Assembly: GCF_001426375.1 (NCBI RefSeq)
Contig: NZ_LMEO01000015.1
Span: forward strand, 16,324-80,323
Reading direction: 5' to 3'
Length of the DNA stretch: 64,000 nucleotides
Source of the DNA: Paenibacillus sp. Root444D2
Lineage (GTDB): Bacteria > Bacillota > Bacilli > Paenibacillales > NBRC-103111
This document shows, piece after piece, positions 24,503 to 33,981 of the stretch. The notes under the pieces were generated by a model. The model made no database searches, had not been told where the DNA came from, and worked only from the letters and a program-made list of their open reading frames with translations. Made by a program: the position numbers and the translations under genes. Position 1 is the first letter of the stretch; the number at the start of each line of letters is the position of its first letter.

Positions 24503-26281
24503 TTAACGAATATAAGGCAGGACAATGGTGACGATGGTACCTTCGCCGTAGACCGAATATATCGTCGTCCCGTAGGTCGGCCCATACTCCATCTTCAACC
24601 GCTCATCCAAATTGTAGATGCCGATACCATGGCTTCGGCGTTCTTTAATTTGTTGAAGCTTATCCGCTGAAATTCCGCCGCCGTTATCTTCAACGATGAC
24701 CGTAAGCTTCATCCCTTCTTCATTTCCAGCGCTCTGGACCGTGATCCGAATGACGCCGCCCGTATCGATATCCTCCATGCCATGTATGATCGAATTTTCT
24801 AAGTACGGTTGAAACAGCAATCTCGGAACTTTTAAATCCATTGTGTCTATTTTCACATCAAAGAAGACTTCAAATTTATCTTCAAATCTCATTTCTTGCA
24901 AATAAGCATAATTTTGCGCCCACTTTAGCTCCTCTTCGATCGTAACCAACTGTTCGCCCGGCTTAATGGCATATCTCATAATATCGCTAAGAGAGGTAAT
25001 CATACGGCTGATTCGGCTTTGGTCATTCTCAATCGCCATCCAGTTGATGGCATCAAGTGAATTGTAGACAAAATGTGGATTGATCTGAGCCTGAAGCGCT
25101 CTAACCTCAGCTTCTTTTTCCTTACTGGAAATCAACCTGACTTCCTTAATCAGGTCGTTTATTCTTCCACGCATTCCGAGAAACGCGGCCTGCAACATGC
25201 CCATTTCATCTGAAGATTGGGTTAGCTGCGCCATTTCGAAATTGTCTTTTTGAATATGCTTCATCGCCAGTGCCATTTGACGGATCGGGCGTGTAATATA
25301 ATTCGATGTAAAGGCAGCCAGCACAATGAATAAAGCAGCGAAGGCGACAACCGTTGCTGCCAGAAAGCGCTTCAGATCGTTGGTTTGTGCGTTCAAATCG
25401 GATTGTGGTACAAAGGAAAAATAATACCAGCCGTTATAAGCGGAACGCAGGAAGGTGCCCCGATAGGAACTGCCGTTAATTTCCTGGGTAAAGTGTCCGT
25501 CTTCCTTTTGGTCCAATTGTTTAAAGAAAGGATAAGTCGATAAATTAATGCCGTAGGCATCGGGATTCCGGTTCCAGATCAAGTTGCCTTGATGATCCGT
25601 AATTAGTACTACGCTATTGGGGCTTACTTGAACGTTATTAATGATCTTATCCAAAGCATCAATCTTTACGTTAGCAATTAAAGTGCCTAACGATTGTAGA
25701 GAATCATACACATCCTTGACCTGCATGCCTACAGCAAAATAATGCGAAGGCTTCGAGTTGTACTGGTTTGGCGGAAGCTCATAGCTTGGCAGCCAAACAG
25801 CCCGTCCGGTACCTAAAGAAATGAAGCGATCCCACATCGGATGATCTTGGTAAAATTGCGTAAAAAGGTTAGGTCCTTTAAAATCACCGAAATACGTGGC
25901 TTTAAGCGTGAACAAATAGATGGAATCCAAATCATCCTTCCCTCTCAGGAAGTCGCGAAGAAAGCGATTCACGGAATCGTCGCTGAGTGGTATCTGATCA
26001 CCTGGCTCCGTTTCATATGAATCACTGATTTGTTTAATGATATCTTCATGTTCATAAATATCATTCAATTGGGATTCGTATCCCTTGAGAAGCTGGTTAA
26101 CGTTTTGATTGACGAGTGTGAGTACCTGCAGCCCCTCTTTATCCGTCCTTTGTGCCACAAGGTCTTTGGAACTCTGGTAGAACAAGATGCCAAATATCAT
26201 GAGCGGCGATAAAATAAACAACACGAGAACAATCATTAATTTCGTCCGCAGATTCCAAGTTTTCAGGAACGATAGATGCAT
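24503..26281 (-). CDS. YesM-like sensor histidine kinase
   Basis: A 592-residue kinase from the ATG at 26281 (TTGGAGAAG upstream). A transmembrane helix near residues 12-34, a Cache-like extracellular domain of about 260 residues, a second helix (about 305-327), a HAMP domain, and QINPHFVYNSLD with His403 are seen. The C-terminal ATPase domain has LENSIIHGM and DNGGGIS. It is the first gene of the operon kinase-regulator-binding protein. A TATACT at 26317-26322 could be its -10 box. Confidence 0.92.
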   Translation of the reverse strand: MHLSFLKTWNLRTKLMIVLVLFILSPLMIFGILFYQSSKDLVAQRTDKEGLQVLTLVNQNVNQLLKGYESQLNDIYEHEDIIKQISDSYETEPGDQIPLSDDSVNRFLRDFLRGKDDLDSIYLFTLKATYFGDFKGPNLFTQFYQDHPMWDRFISLGTGRAVWLPSYELPPNQYNSKPSHYFAVGMQVKDVYDSLQSLGTLIANVKIDALDKIINNVQVSPNSVVLITDHQGNLIWNRNPDAYGINLSTYPFFKQLDQKEDGHFTQEINGSSYRGTFLRSAYNGWYYFSFVPQSDLNAQTNDLKRFLAATVVAFAALFIVLAAFTSNYITRPIRQMALAMKHIQKDNFEMAQLTQSSDEMGMLQAAFLGMRGRINDLIKEVRLISSKEKEAEVRALQAQINPHFVYNSLDAINWMAIENDQSRISRMITSLSDIMRYAIKPGEQLVTIEEELKWAQNYAYLQEMRFEDKFEVFFDVKIDTMDLKVPRLLFQPYLENSIIHGMEDIDTGGVIRITVQSAGNEEGMKLTVIVEDNGGGISADKLQQIKERRSHGIGIYNLDERLKMEYGPTYGTTIYSVYGEGTIVTIVLPYIR

Positions 26282-26384
26282 GGACCGCTTCTCCAATTCA
26301 CGTAGTCTTTGACAAAAGTATACCATAAGCTGTCTGGAGCGCAGTCAGAAAAATCATCCATCTCCATCTGCTAGATGAAAGAAA

Positions 26385-26417
26385 AAGTGCTTTACACCTT
26401 AGTAGGTAAAAGCACTT
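26385..26417 (-). terminator. Terminator of the fucU-fucI-araB operon
   Basis: AAGTGCTTTTAC and GTAAAGCACTT form the stem on the minus strand, followed by TTTTCTTTC. It lies 9 bases past the kinase stop. Confidence 0.75.
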
Positions 26418-26426
26418 GCAGCATGT

Positions 26427-28100
26427 CTATAAATTTCTGATTCGTTTCATATTTTTCATAACGCTATCTACATCTTTACCGAATATATCATGAAGCCTTT
26501 TATATTGGTTATATAAGTCCTCATAAATCTTAACGTTCTCAGGAATCGGCAATACGGTCTCTTCTTTGACCCTGGCCATGAACACGGCCGCCTCTTGAAG
26601 GGAATTGTAACCACCCGCCTCAGAACCGGCTACTACTGCGGCAAACATCGCTGCACCGATAGCAGGAGTTAAATCAGTATCGGACAATGTGATCTCCATA
26701 TTGTTCACATCCGCGTAAATCTGCATGAGAAGCTTATTGCGTTTCGGCAGACCCCCGCAAGCATACAGTTCATTTACGTCCAAACCGCCCTTGCGGAAAG
26801 CTTCTACGATTGTGCGCGTACCGAATGCTGTGGCTTCGAGCAGCGCACGGTATATTTCATGCGGCTTCGTACTGAGTGTCATACCGAGCATCATGCCGGT
26901 CAAGTCTGCATCCATTAAAGTAGAGCGATTGCCGTTGTGCCAATCCAGCGAGAGCAAGCCGCTTTCTCCAGGCTGCAGGTGTGAAGCCTTTTCCTCTAAC
27001 AGCTCATGGATGGAAATGTTTCTTTGCATGGCTTCGGCTTCCATATATGCCGGTACTGACTCGTCAACGAACCATCCGAAGATGTCGCCGACAGCAGATT
27101 GTCCGGCCTCGTAACCAAACAAACCTGGAATAATGCCGTCCTCCACAACACCGCAAATGCCCTCTACGGATCGTTCTTCCTCGGCAAGCAGCATGTGGCA
27201 AGTGGATGTACCCATCACCATGACCATCTTCCCCGGAGAAACCACGCCTACGGCTGGTACTGCGGCATGCGCGTCAATATTGCCCACTGCGACTGCAATT
27301 CCTGGGCAGAGATTCATTTGTTCGGCTATTTCCGGTAACAAGCTTCCGGCCAAGCTTCCGAGTGGCGATACCTCACCACGCAGCTTCGTCGCATATAAAT
27401 CTGCAAAGCCGGGGTGCAGTTGCTCCAAAAACTCGCTGGATGGATATCCTTCGTTTTTGTGCCAGTTGGATTTGTACCCGGCTGTGCAGCTGTTTCTTTT
27501 CAACTGGCCGGTCATTTGCGCGACGATCCAGTCAGCGGCCTCAACGAATAAATCCGCCTCCGCGTAGACTTCTGGATCTTCTTTTAATATTTGCAAGCTC
27601 TTCGCCAGCATCCACTCCGAGGATAGCTTCCCGCCGTAACGCTGCAGCCACCGTTCTTCGCGCGCTTCGGCCAGCTTATTAATAGCCGTCGCTTCTTCTT
27701 GCGCCGCGTGGTGCTTCCATAGCTTTAACCATGCGTGGGGCCGTTCCTTCCATGCGTCTTTCAGGCAAAGCGGCTGAAACTCCGCATCCACAGGCAGCAT
27801 GGTGCAAGCCGTAAAATCGATGCCAACGCCGATAACTTGAGACGGATTGATCCCTGAAGCTTTGATCACCGCAGGTACGGATGTGCGCAGCACTTCCAAA
27901 TAATCTTCCGGATGCTGCAAAGCCCAATCGGGCTTCAGCTTCATACCATTAGAGGGGAGGAATTCATCAATCACGCCATGTCGATATGGAGTCACGTACA
28001 CAGCTTCCTCGTGACCACTCTGAATATCGACGAGCACCGCGCGCCCCGATTGTGTACCATAGTCAATTCCGATTGTAAAAATCCTGTTTGCTGTTGGCAT
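26427..28100 (-). CDS. araB: Ribulokinase (AraB-type, FGGY family)
   Basis: A 557-residue carbohydrate kinase, close to the usual AraB length. The N-terminal phosphate-binding loop reads [15 protein letters not shown]. Further AraB-type motifs are [43 protein letters not shown] and [19 protein letters not shown]. AraB enzymes phosphorylate L-ribulose and also accept D-ribulose and both xyluloses at C5. Here it follows fucI and fucU, and neither AraA nor AraD is in the window. I therefore infer that D-ribulose made from D-arabinose is its substrate, giving D-ribulose 5-phosphate. The ATG at 28100 follows AAGGAGGT; a repeat hairpin (28106-28152) ends in that binding site. Confidence 0.9.
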   Translation of the reverse strand: MPTANRIFTIGIDYGTQSGRAVLVDIQSGHEEAVYVTPYRHGVIDEFLPSNGMKLKPDWALQHPEDYLEVLRTSVPAVIKASGINPSQVIGVGIDFTACTMLPVDAEFQPLCLKDAWKERPHAWLKLWKHHAAQEEATAINKLAEAREERWLQRYGGKLSSEWMLAKSLQILKEDPEVYAEADLFVEAADWIVAQMTGQLKRNSCTAGYKSNWHKNEGYPSSEFLEQLHPGFADLYATKLRGEVSPLGSLAGSLLPEIAEQMNLCPGIAVAVGNIDAHAAVPAVGVVSPGKMVMVMGTSTCHMLLAEEERSVEGICGVVEDGIIPGLFGYEAGQSAVGDIFGWFVDESVPAYMEAEAMQRNISIHELLEEKASHLQPGESGLLSLDWHNGNRSTLMDADLTGMMLGMTLSTKPHEIYRALLEATAFGTRTIVEAFRKGGLDVNELYACGGLPKRNKLLMQIYADVNNMEITLSDTDLTPAIGAAMFAAVVAGSEAGGYNSLQEAAVFMARVKEETVLPIPENVKIYEDLYNQYKRLHDIFGKDVDSVMKNMKRIRNL

Positions 28101-28105
28101 AGGTA

Positions 28106-28152
28106 CCTCCTTAGAGTTTTGCTTTAGCAAAACTTTCTTCGTAAGCGTAAGC
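28106..28152 (-). repeat. Hairpin repeat ending in a ribosome binding site, copy 1
   Basis: On the minus strand: GCTTACGCTTACGAAG, then the stem AGTTTTGCT/AGCAAAACT, then CTAAGGAGG, the Shine-Dalgarno sequence of araB. Related copies precede the genes starting at 35795 and 58558. It may control translation of the inner gene. Confidence 0.55.
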
Positions 28153-28155
28153 TAG

Positions 28156-29949
28156 TTATCGATATAACGGTCCGAAGTTCGCGCATGCGCGGAAATCGGC
28201 ACCCGTAGGTTCCATCACGCCGAATGCGGTCCACGTGCTCGGACGGAAAACGCGATCTTCCGGAACGTTATGCATGCAAACCGGAATGCGCAGCATAGAT
28301 GCCAGCGTAAGCAAATCGCCTCCTATGTGGCCGTAGCTGAGCGCACCGTGATTGGAACCCCAGTTATTCATCACTGTGTAAACATCCTTGAACACACCTT
28401 CTCCTGTGATGTTCGGAACGAACCATGTAGTCGGCCATGTTGGATTCGAACGTTGGTCGAGCTTGTCATGAACGTCATCCGGGAGTTCAACCGTGTAGCC
28501 CTCGGCAAGTTGAAGAACGGGGCCAAGCCCTTTGATCAAATTGATTCGAGCCATGGTAACCGGCATTCCTTCGCGTGTCGTATAGTCGGTGGAATATCCG
28601 CCTCCGCGGAAGAAGTCAACAGCCGGGCACCACTGTGTCGCTTCCAGACACTGCTTCACTTCGTCCTGCGTGATTTCCCAGAACGGCTTCATGGCAGGCT
28701 TTCCGTCTTTCTCTTGTCTACCGGTTCCATCCAGTGCCGCCGGGCCGGAGTTAATGAGATGAATGATTCCGTTTGCTGCCGTTCCGGTCAGCTGATGGCC
28801 TGTTACGCGCTTCACCGCATCCGGACTCCAGTATGTGCGCACATCAGCGAAAATTTGCGCCGCATCGGTCAAGAGGTGACCGAAAAGCATCGTAATTCCG
28901 TTAAGCGTGTCATTCTCAGTCGCAAGCATGAACGGTTCGCGTATGCCGTTCCAATCAAAAGAGCTGGTCAGAATCGCTTCCATGAAGTCACCGTTCGGGA
29001 AGTGATCCGTCCAAGCTCGTTGGCCTTGGAATCCCGCTGCTATCGCATTACGGCCGAGCGCTTCCTCGCCGTAACCCATTTGTGCGAGCTTCGGATTGCC
29101 CACCATCATGTCACGGGCAATGAGTGTCATTTTCACTACAGTCTCCCAATCGCCTTGTTTCTGCTCATCTGTCCTTGTCAGATGAGGCGGGTTCACATCA
29201 TGCCCGATTTGACAGTTCTCTTTGGTCCACCCAAGGGCTTTCTCAAACTCATCTTGATCATAAATGCCGCGATCCATTCTACGCACGAATTCGCTCATAT
29301 CCACGTATTCATTTCTCATGCCCAAGTAGTTTTGGAAGAAGTTCTCGTCCACAATACACCCTGCAATTCCCATCGATACTGATCCCAACGATAGATAGGA
29401 TTTCCCCCGCATCGTTGCCACGGCAAGACCCGCTTTGGCGAATTGCAGCAATTTGGCCTGCACATCTTCAGGGATAGAGTTGTCTCCCATATCCTGTACA
29501 TCTTTGCCGTAAATGCTGAATGCAGGCAGCCCTTTCTGGTTATGAGCGCTTAATGCTGCAGCCAAGTATACGGCCCCAGGGCGTTCCGTTCCATTAAAGC
29601 CCCAAATCGCTTTGGGCATATGAGGATCCGTGTCCATCGTTTCAGTCGGGTAGCACCAGGAAGGAGTTACTGTGATCGTTACCCCGACGCCCGCGCGCGC
29701 AAACTTTTCCGCTGCCAGTGCAGCCTCCGCAACACCGCCGATACAAGTGTCAGCAATTACGCATTCCACATCCAACCCGTTCGAATGTTTCAAATGGTCG
29801 GTCAAGAAACGAGCCACTGTAACAGCCATATCCATCGTGACGTCTTCTAATGACTCACGAATCCCGCCTCTTCTTCCATCTATGACAGGACGAATACCGA
29901 TTTTAGGCATAGAACCTTGTAAACGATTCTCAACTTTAACATTTTCCAT
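28156..29949 (-). CDS. fucI: L-fucose/D-arabinose isomerase
   Basis: A 597-residue enzyme, matching FucI length (about 590). The metal/catalytic residues align by spacing with those of E. coli FucI (Glu337, Asp361, His528): Glu345 in [10 protein letters not shown], Asp369 in [10 protein letters not shown] (the same 24-residue distance) and His534 in [14 protein letters not shown]. It interconverts L-fucose/L-fuculose and equally D-arabinose/D-ribulose, in the cytoplasm, with manganese. Downstream is an AraB-type kinase and upstream FucU. A fuculose-phosphate aldolase is absent, which favours D-arabinose as the physiological sugar. The ATG follows GGAGTGA. Confidence 0.95.
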   Translation of the reverse strand: MENVKVENRLQGSMPKIGIRPVIDGRRGGIRESLEDVTMDMAVTVARFLTDHLKHSNGLDVECVIADTCIGGVAEAALAAEKFARAGVGVTITVTPSWCYPTETMDTDPHMPKAIWGFNGTERPGAVYLAAALSAHNQKGLPAFSIYGKDVQDMGDNSIPEDVQAKLLQFAKAGLAVATMRGKSYLSLGSVSMGIAGCIVDENFFQNYLGMRNEYVDMSEFVRRMDRGIYDQDEFEKALGWTKENCQIGHDVNPPHLTRTDEQKQGDWETVVKMTLIARDMMVGNPKLAQMGYGEEALGRNAIAAGFQGQRAWTDHFPNGDFMEAILTSSFDWNGIREPFMLATENDTLNGITMLFGHLLTDAAQIFADVRTYWSPDAVKRVTGHQLTGTAANGIIHLINSGPAALDGTGRQEKDGKPAMKPFWEITQDEVKQCLEATQWCPAVDFFRGGGYSTDYTTREGMPVTMARINLIKGLGPVLQLAEGYTVELPDDVHDKLDQRSNPTWPTTWFVPNITGEGVFKDVYTVMNNWGSNHGALSYGHIGGDLLTLASMLRIPVCMHNVPEDRVFRPSTWTAFGVMEPTGADFRACANFGPLYR

Positions 29950-29982
29950 GATTGATCACTCCGTTTTTTTGAAATTTGTGTG

Positions 29983-30420
29983 TTACTGGTCATCTGATGT
30001 AACGATACCTTTTCTTATCATTACGTTGGCATATAAGGCACTTTCACCGGTAGCCACTACCGCGTAAGCATTTCTGCATCGCTCATAAAAAGCGGAACGT
30101 TCCAACGCCACGATTGGAACAGGTTGATTCGCGGCTCGCTGAACAATTTGCTTGTAATCTTCCCAAATGCCAGGCACAACAGGGTCGCCGGGATCTACTT
30201 GCATGACGGTGACTGCATCAGCTGACGTATCGAGAGGAAAAAGCTTAAGCACAGCCTCAAGAAACGCGGATATTCCATGCCCGTCTGCCCTTACTAATCG
30301 CTTGGCGCAACTGGCCGCAGGAAAATTGCCGTCGCCTAGAACCAGTTCATCCCCATGTCCCATCTCCATGAGAATTTTAAGCATCTCGGGTGATATAAGA
30401 CTCGGTATCCCTTTTAACAA
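29983..30420 (-). CDS. fucU: FucU/RbsD-family sugar mutarotase
   Basis: A 145-residue protein of usual FucU length. It begins MLKGIPSLISPEMLKILMEMGHGDELVLGD, as in the family, with the catalytic His in GHGD, the RADG motif and ERSAFYERCRNAYAVVATGE. It speeds the exchange between alpha and beta anomers of a free sugar (L-fucose, D-ribose and, by inference, D-arabinose) ahead of isomerisation. A TTG at 30420 is taken as start, because GAGAGG lies nine bases upstream and it matches the family N-terminus; a TTG three codons earlier overlaps the binding site. It is the first gene of the operon. Confidence 0.9.
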   Translation of the reverse strand: MLKGIPSLISPEMLKILMEMGHGDELVLGDGNFPAASCAKRLVRADGHGISAFLEAVLKLFPLDTSADAVTVMQVDPGDPVVPGIWEDYKQIVQRAANQPVPIVALERSAFYERCRNAYAVVATGESALYANVMIRKGIVTSDDQ

Positions 30421-30468
30421 GATTCTCAACCTCTCTTCTTACAGCAACAAGGATCTAATTTACTAATA

Positions 30469-30494
30469 TGTAATCGATTACGTAATCGTTTACA
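30469..30494 (-). promoter_or_regulatory. Tandem operator over the fucU-fucI-araB transcription start
   Basis: On the minus strand TGTAAACGATTACG is followed directly by TAATCGATTACA. Each half resembles LacI/CcpA-type operators, and TGTAATCGATTACA-like symmetry runs through the second. It begins 3 bases after the -10 box, a position where a bound repressor blocks initiation. The LacI at 7382 or CcpA are candidate binders. Confidence 0.65.
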
Positions 30495-30497
30495 TAC

Positions 30498-30527
30498 ATT
30501 CTAATTCCACAAACCTTCGTCTGTCAA
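30498..30527 (-). promoter_or_regulatory. Sigma-A promoter of the fucU-fucI-araB operon
   Basis: TTGACA (30522-30527) and TAGAAT (30498-30503) are 18 bases apart on the minus strand, the strongest promoter match in the window. It differs from the transporter promoters, which lack a -35. Confidence 0.75.
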
Positions 30528-30708
30528 CCACATTTTGCTTATTCATCCCACGCATTTTTCGAGAACAAAAATAGTCTCCCCTGCCTAAAAAATTTCCCGT
30601 TACATTTCCACTTTCGTTGCACTTATACTTAAATATTCGCGGGTTATACAACAAATGCAAAGAAAACTTCATAATCCTCCGTTGTTTTCATGTACCCAAA
30701 CACAACCA

Positions 30709-30745
30709 ACCACCTTTAAGGACATGAATAGTCCGAACAGGTGGT
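30709..30745 (-). terminator. Hairpin downstream of the second GH172 gene
   Basis: ACCACCT (30709-30715) and AGGTGGT (30739-30745) with inner AAGGAC/GTCC pairing. It lies 95 bases past the GH172 stop and has no T-run, so this is a weak call. The rest of 30528-30839 shows nothing gene-like. Confidence 0.3.
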
Positions 30746-30839
30746 CTGAATTGTGCCTTCATAGTTTGTAACCTATCTATTTGCTATATCCTGTCTATGC
30801 CTAGCTCAGCCAAACGATCCGTCCCTTCGAGCCACATCG

Positions 30840-31922
30840 TTAAATGACCTCCCGTTCATCATTCCCTGGCAGTTCGGGGAAACTCGCATGAGGCTCCGCC
30901 TGATACCAGAACACAGTCGAAGCTATATCGCTTTGCTGTGGCAAATATCTTCTTCCGGACCGCCAGCCCAAATCCTGGATCGTCACCTTTAGCTCCCGCT
31001 CGAAACGGATCGGATCCATTACATGCCAGCGATACATGCCAAAGCGCTGCTGGCTGCGGTATAGACCGTCAGGCTTAATGACCTGGTGCATTCCCAGAAA
31101 TGGTGTCGAATAAGTGCCATACTGCCCCTGTGGTTGCTCCCAATTCCAAGCCCCGCCAAAGTAATCCTCGGTTCCAGTACCGCATATCGTCGGGAATTCG
31201 TCATCACCGTCCATGTAAAATTTAATTTCTCCTTCTCCCCACCAGCCTGTATTGTTGACTTGCCAAGCCAAGTAAGTACCTACGTAATGACCTTTGCCCT
31301 TCACGCCGTCGATAAGCGTATGAACCCCTTTATAAGGTACAGGGTTGCTTCTTCTCCATTGCGCATGCAAATAAGCCATGTCTGCCGGTACTTCAGTCAA
31401 CGTGTAGTCGACTTGGTAATACAGGACGACCTTATCCGGTTCAAGGTTTTCAATAGTAATCTTGGCAGATTTGCGGAAAGGCATTAACCAGTAGCTGTTC
31501 ATTCCCCCTGCTGGATTGACAGCTATCGGAATCGAGTTGACATTACATCGTTCTTGCCACCCATTGCAAAAAAAGTCGCCGAGCGGGACTTCGATTGAAG
31601 GCTCCGTCTCCTCGTCCCAGTACATGCGGATAATGAGGTTGCGCCAATGGCTAGGGAAGCAGGTTAGCCAAATATGCTGAATGGCTCCAGGCCCTTCGAT
31701 TTCCGCCATTGTAAAAATTGAACCAGCCTTAATCTCTACAGATGGGGACAACTTCCAGCCGACGCCCAAATCCCGTGCGCAATCGGCGCCCGTTCCATCT
31801 ACCGCCATGCCCCCCTTTCCATTGTCGCCTTGAAAATTCTCCGCACTAATTGATCGCGTCTTGGCATTCGATAATCGTGCTAAACTTCCCATCCCCATAT
31901 CCAAACCATTAAACATAACCAT
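30840..31922 (-). CDS. GH172-family (DUF2961) glycosidase 2
   Basis: A 360-residue protein without a signal peptide, a diverged paralogue of the one at 17230-18330. Conserved blocks: VPLGDFFCN (112-120), GKGHYVGTY (209-217), WWGEGEIKF (227-235) and CGTGTEDYFGGAW (247-259). Glu230 and Glu252 occupy the two presumed catalytic motifs. It would act on furanoside links (D-arabinofuranosides or fructofuranosides) in the cytoplasm. It stands alone, with its own upstream region containing a palindromic operator shared with a divergent AraC gene. ATG start behind AGGAG. Confidence 0.85.
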   Translation of the reverse strand: MVMFNGLDMGMGSLARLSNAKTRSISAENFQGDNGKGGMAVDGTGADCARDLGVGWKLSPSVEIKAGSIFTMAEIEGPGAIQHIWLTCFPSHWRNLIIRMYWDEETEPSIEVPLGDFFCNGWQERCNVNSIPIAVNPAGGMNSYWLMPFRKSAKITIENLEPDKVVLYYQVDYTLTEVPADMAYLHAQWRRSNPVPYKGVHTLIDGVKGKGHYVGTYLAWQVNNTGWWGEGEIKFYMDGDDEFPTICGTGTEDYFGGAWNWEQPQGQYGTYSTPFLGMHQVIKPDGLYRSQQRFGMYRWHVMDPIRFERELKVTIQDLGWRSGRRYLPQQSDIASTVFWYQAEPHASFPELPGNDEREVI

Positions 31923-31979
31923 CCAGTCTCTCTCCTATCCGTTATTTAATTAAGTTCTTCATAAATTTAGGTTCGCCTC

Positions 31980-32022
31980 TTGCTCTCCACCTGTTATCCC
32001 TTATATAATGTAAACGTTTACC
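31980..32022 (+). promoter_or_regulatory. Divergent promoter region with cre-like palindrome
   Basis: TATAAT (32004-32009) with TTGCTC 18 bases upstream could drive the AraC gene. It is followed at once by TGTAAACGTTTACC (32009-32022), which contains the perfect 12-bp palindrome GTAAACGTTTAC and differs from the cre consensus only at the last base. It lies 87 bases upstream of the GH172 start and 91 bases upstream of the AraC start, so one repressor could control both. Confidence 0.5.
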
Positions 32023-32112
32023 GTAATAATATTATCAAGTTTGCCTGTCCTTTGCTTTGGCCATAATTGTTAAAACATATCCATTCTTGCTTTATTGGAG
32101 GCGAAGAATCTC

Positions 32113-33000
32113 ATGGAAACTGATAAAAAAAATCTCTTCATGCATCTTTCACCCAACGTACGCAGAGCGTGGAACCATCGTGTACCCGAAATGAAATTGA
32201 AATCAAGGATTATTTTCGATTATGAGCTTTTGTATTTGGAACGAGGCTTACTGAGAGTCCGAATTGAAGAAACACTATATACACTTGAGCCCGGTGATAT
32301 CGTTCTTTTTAAGCCGGGGAAGGAGCATGAATTTCTAGGATCTACAGGTGAGAGTTGGATGCCACACATTCACTTTGATGTGCTGTACTACGACAATTTT
32401 GAAGATGTTCCCATTAATTTCAAAAGTAAGACAGAATGTCTGGAATACGAGACTACCTTGATTCGTCCGGACGTTCTCGGCAATATTTTAAACATTCCCG
32501 ATGTCATCCGGATTAAGAATCATAACGAGGTTCATATAAGCCTGGTTCAATTGATTCATGCCTATGAAAGATGTGTTACGGATTTCCCAATTCTTCAAAA
32601 ATCCCTAACGCTTAGAATCCTGTATCTCATTTTGAAAGGTCTGGAGCCGACCGCTAGTTCTCCGTCTATCCTTCATCAGACCGCTTTAGAAAACACCGTA
32701 ACACACATCAAAGAAAACTACGACCAGCCTATCAGCCTTGATGATTTATCAAAATTAGCCTGTCTGAGCGTTTACCATTTCTCGAGACTGTTCAAGCAAA
32801 AATTCGGACTCTCGCCCCATCAATTCCAAATGAAATACCGGTTTGAAAAAGCAAAGGAGCTCATGATCTACAGCCAGCTTTCCTTGACATCCATCGCAGA
32901 AAAGATCGGCTATAGCAGTGTTTTCGCCTTTAGTAAGGCTTTCAAACAATCAGAAGGTATATCACCCAGGCAATTCATGCAGACGTTTCCAGGTATCTAG
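32113..33000 (+). CDS. AraC-family transcriptional regulator with cupin-like sensor domain
   Basis: A 295-residue one-component regulator. The N-terminal half is a cupin-like sugar-sensing domain (LLYLERGLLRVRIEE, LEPGDIVLFKPGKEHEF). The C-terminal 100 residues hold two helix-turn-helix motifs (ISLDDLSKLACLSVYHFSRLF and LTSIAEKIGYSSVFAFSKAF). Its divergence from the GH172 gene at 30840-31922 suggests that it activates that gene, and perhaps the fuc operon, in response to a sugar. The ATG at 32113 follows GGAGG by 11 bases; a TTG at 32095 overlaps the binding site and is unlikely. It converges with the Dpp-type operon, with only three bases between the stop codons. Confidence 0.88.
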   Translation: METDKKNLFMHLSPNVRRAWNHRVPEMKLKSRIIFDYELLYLERGLLRVRIEETLYTLEPGDIVLFKPGKEHEFLGSTGESWMPHIHFDVLYYDNFEDVPINFKSKTECLEYETTLIRPDVLGNILNIPDVIRIKNHNEVHISLVQLIHAYERCVTDFPILQKSLTLRILYLILKGLEPTASSPSILHQTALENTVTHIKENYDQPISLDDLSKLACLSVYHFSRLFKQKFGLSPHQFQMKYRFEKAKELMIYSQLSLTSIAEKIGYSSVFAFSKAFKQSEGISPRQFMQTFPGI

Positions 33001-33003
33001 TAT

Positions 33004-33981
33004 TTAGCTGTAATCATTGTGCTTAAAACAAAGAACCATGTGTTCCTTATCGAGCTGGACCTTTTGGGGACTCATCGAACGGCAAATATCCTTGGCATAC
33101 GTACAGCGATTTGCAAATTTACAGCCGTCAAGCCTGTACTCCTTGTCTTCCATATCAGGAAGCACGATATCTTCATTCCATTTCTTTCCAACTCTTGGTA
33201 TTGAATCTAACAATAATTCCGTATACGGATGTGATGGCTTATTTAATATAAGTTTTGCATCGCCGAACTCAATTAATTGCCCGCGATACATCGTCGCAAT
33301 ATAGTCGCTAACATAGTAGGCCGTTGAAAGGTCGTGCGTAATGTAAATAAAATTAACCTTGTACTCGTCTTTGAGCTTTTTAAACAAGTTCACAATATTC
33401 ATACGTAGAGAAGCATCAATCATCGCTACAGGTTCATCGGCGACAATCAAACTCGGTTTAGGAATCAATGCACGCGCGATAGAAATCCTTTGCAGCTCTC
33501 CACCGGAAAATTGATTCGGATATTTCCCTCTAATATGGTCAAGTTCAAGCCCAACTGAATGTAAGACTTCACTCACAACCGTTTGGGCTTCTTGCTTATT
33601 CTTGGCAATCTCCAGATTCAATGCTGTCTCAAATAAATAGGTGTCCACCGTTTTTCTCATGCTGAATGAGGTGAAGGGGTTCTGGAAAATGGGTTGTACT
33701 TTCTTTAGGAACTCTTTTCGGTTTTTTCGTTTGTCGTAATAAGACAAAGGGATTCCATCTATCTTAATCTCGCCTGATGACGGTTCCTGAAGTCGCAGAA
33801 TCATTCTGGCCAGTGTCGTTTTCCCACATCCGGATTCGCCTACGATACTCATAATTTGCGGTTTATCGCCTGGCAGTTTCAGGTCGATCTTGTCTACAGC
33901 TACGATTTTCTTGCCCAACAGCATGCCGCCGATTTTAAACTGCCGTGAGAGATTATTGATTTCCAACCGATTATGCGCCAT
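33004..33981 (-). CDS. Oligopeptide/oligosaccharide ABC transporter ATP-binding protein (DppF/OppF-like)
   Basis: A 325-residue ATPase from the ATG at 33981 (GGAGGT upstream), overlapping the DppD-like gene by 11 bases. Walker A is GESGCGKTT, the signature is FSGGELQRISIARAL, and Walker B is SLIVADEPVAMID. The C-terminal extension with cysteines (CKFANRCTYAKDIC) is the OppD/F-type oligopeptide_HPY motif that binds an iron-sulfur cluster in some members. It is the last gene of a five-gene importer. Confidence 0.92.
   Translation of the reverse strand: MAHNRLEINNLSRQFKIGGMLLGKKIVAVDKIDLKLPGDKPQIMSIVGESGCGKTTLARMILRLQEPSSGEIKIDGIPLSYYDKRKNRKEFLKKVQPIFQNPFTSFSMRKTVDTYLFETALNLEIAKNKQEAQTVVSEVLHSVGLELDHIRGKYPNQFSGGELQRISIARALIPKPSLIVADEPVAMIDASLRMNIVNLFKKLKDEYKVNFIYITHDLSTAYYVSDYIATMYRGQLIEFGDAKLILNKPSHPYTELLLDSIPRVGKKWNEDIVLPDMEDKEYRLDGCKFANRCTYAKDICRSMSPQKVQLDKEHMVLCFKHNDYS

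Noticed and set aside
28270..29382. A 370-codon open frame on the plus strand
   Set aside because: It is the antisense shadow of fucI, which has full-length family similarity and catalytic residues. The antisense frame is rich in Arg/His/Cys and lacks a start signal.
26427..30420. Operon considered as a plain L-fucose pathway
   Set aside because: The kinase is AraB-type and not FucK-like, and no fuculose-phosphate aldolase is present. L-fucose cannot be excluded, so this is only the less favoured reading.
30490..30672. A 60-codon open frame upstream of fucU
   Set aside because: It covers the fuc promoter and operator, has no ribosome binding site and no protein-like composition.
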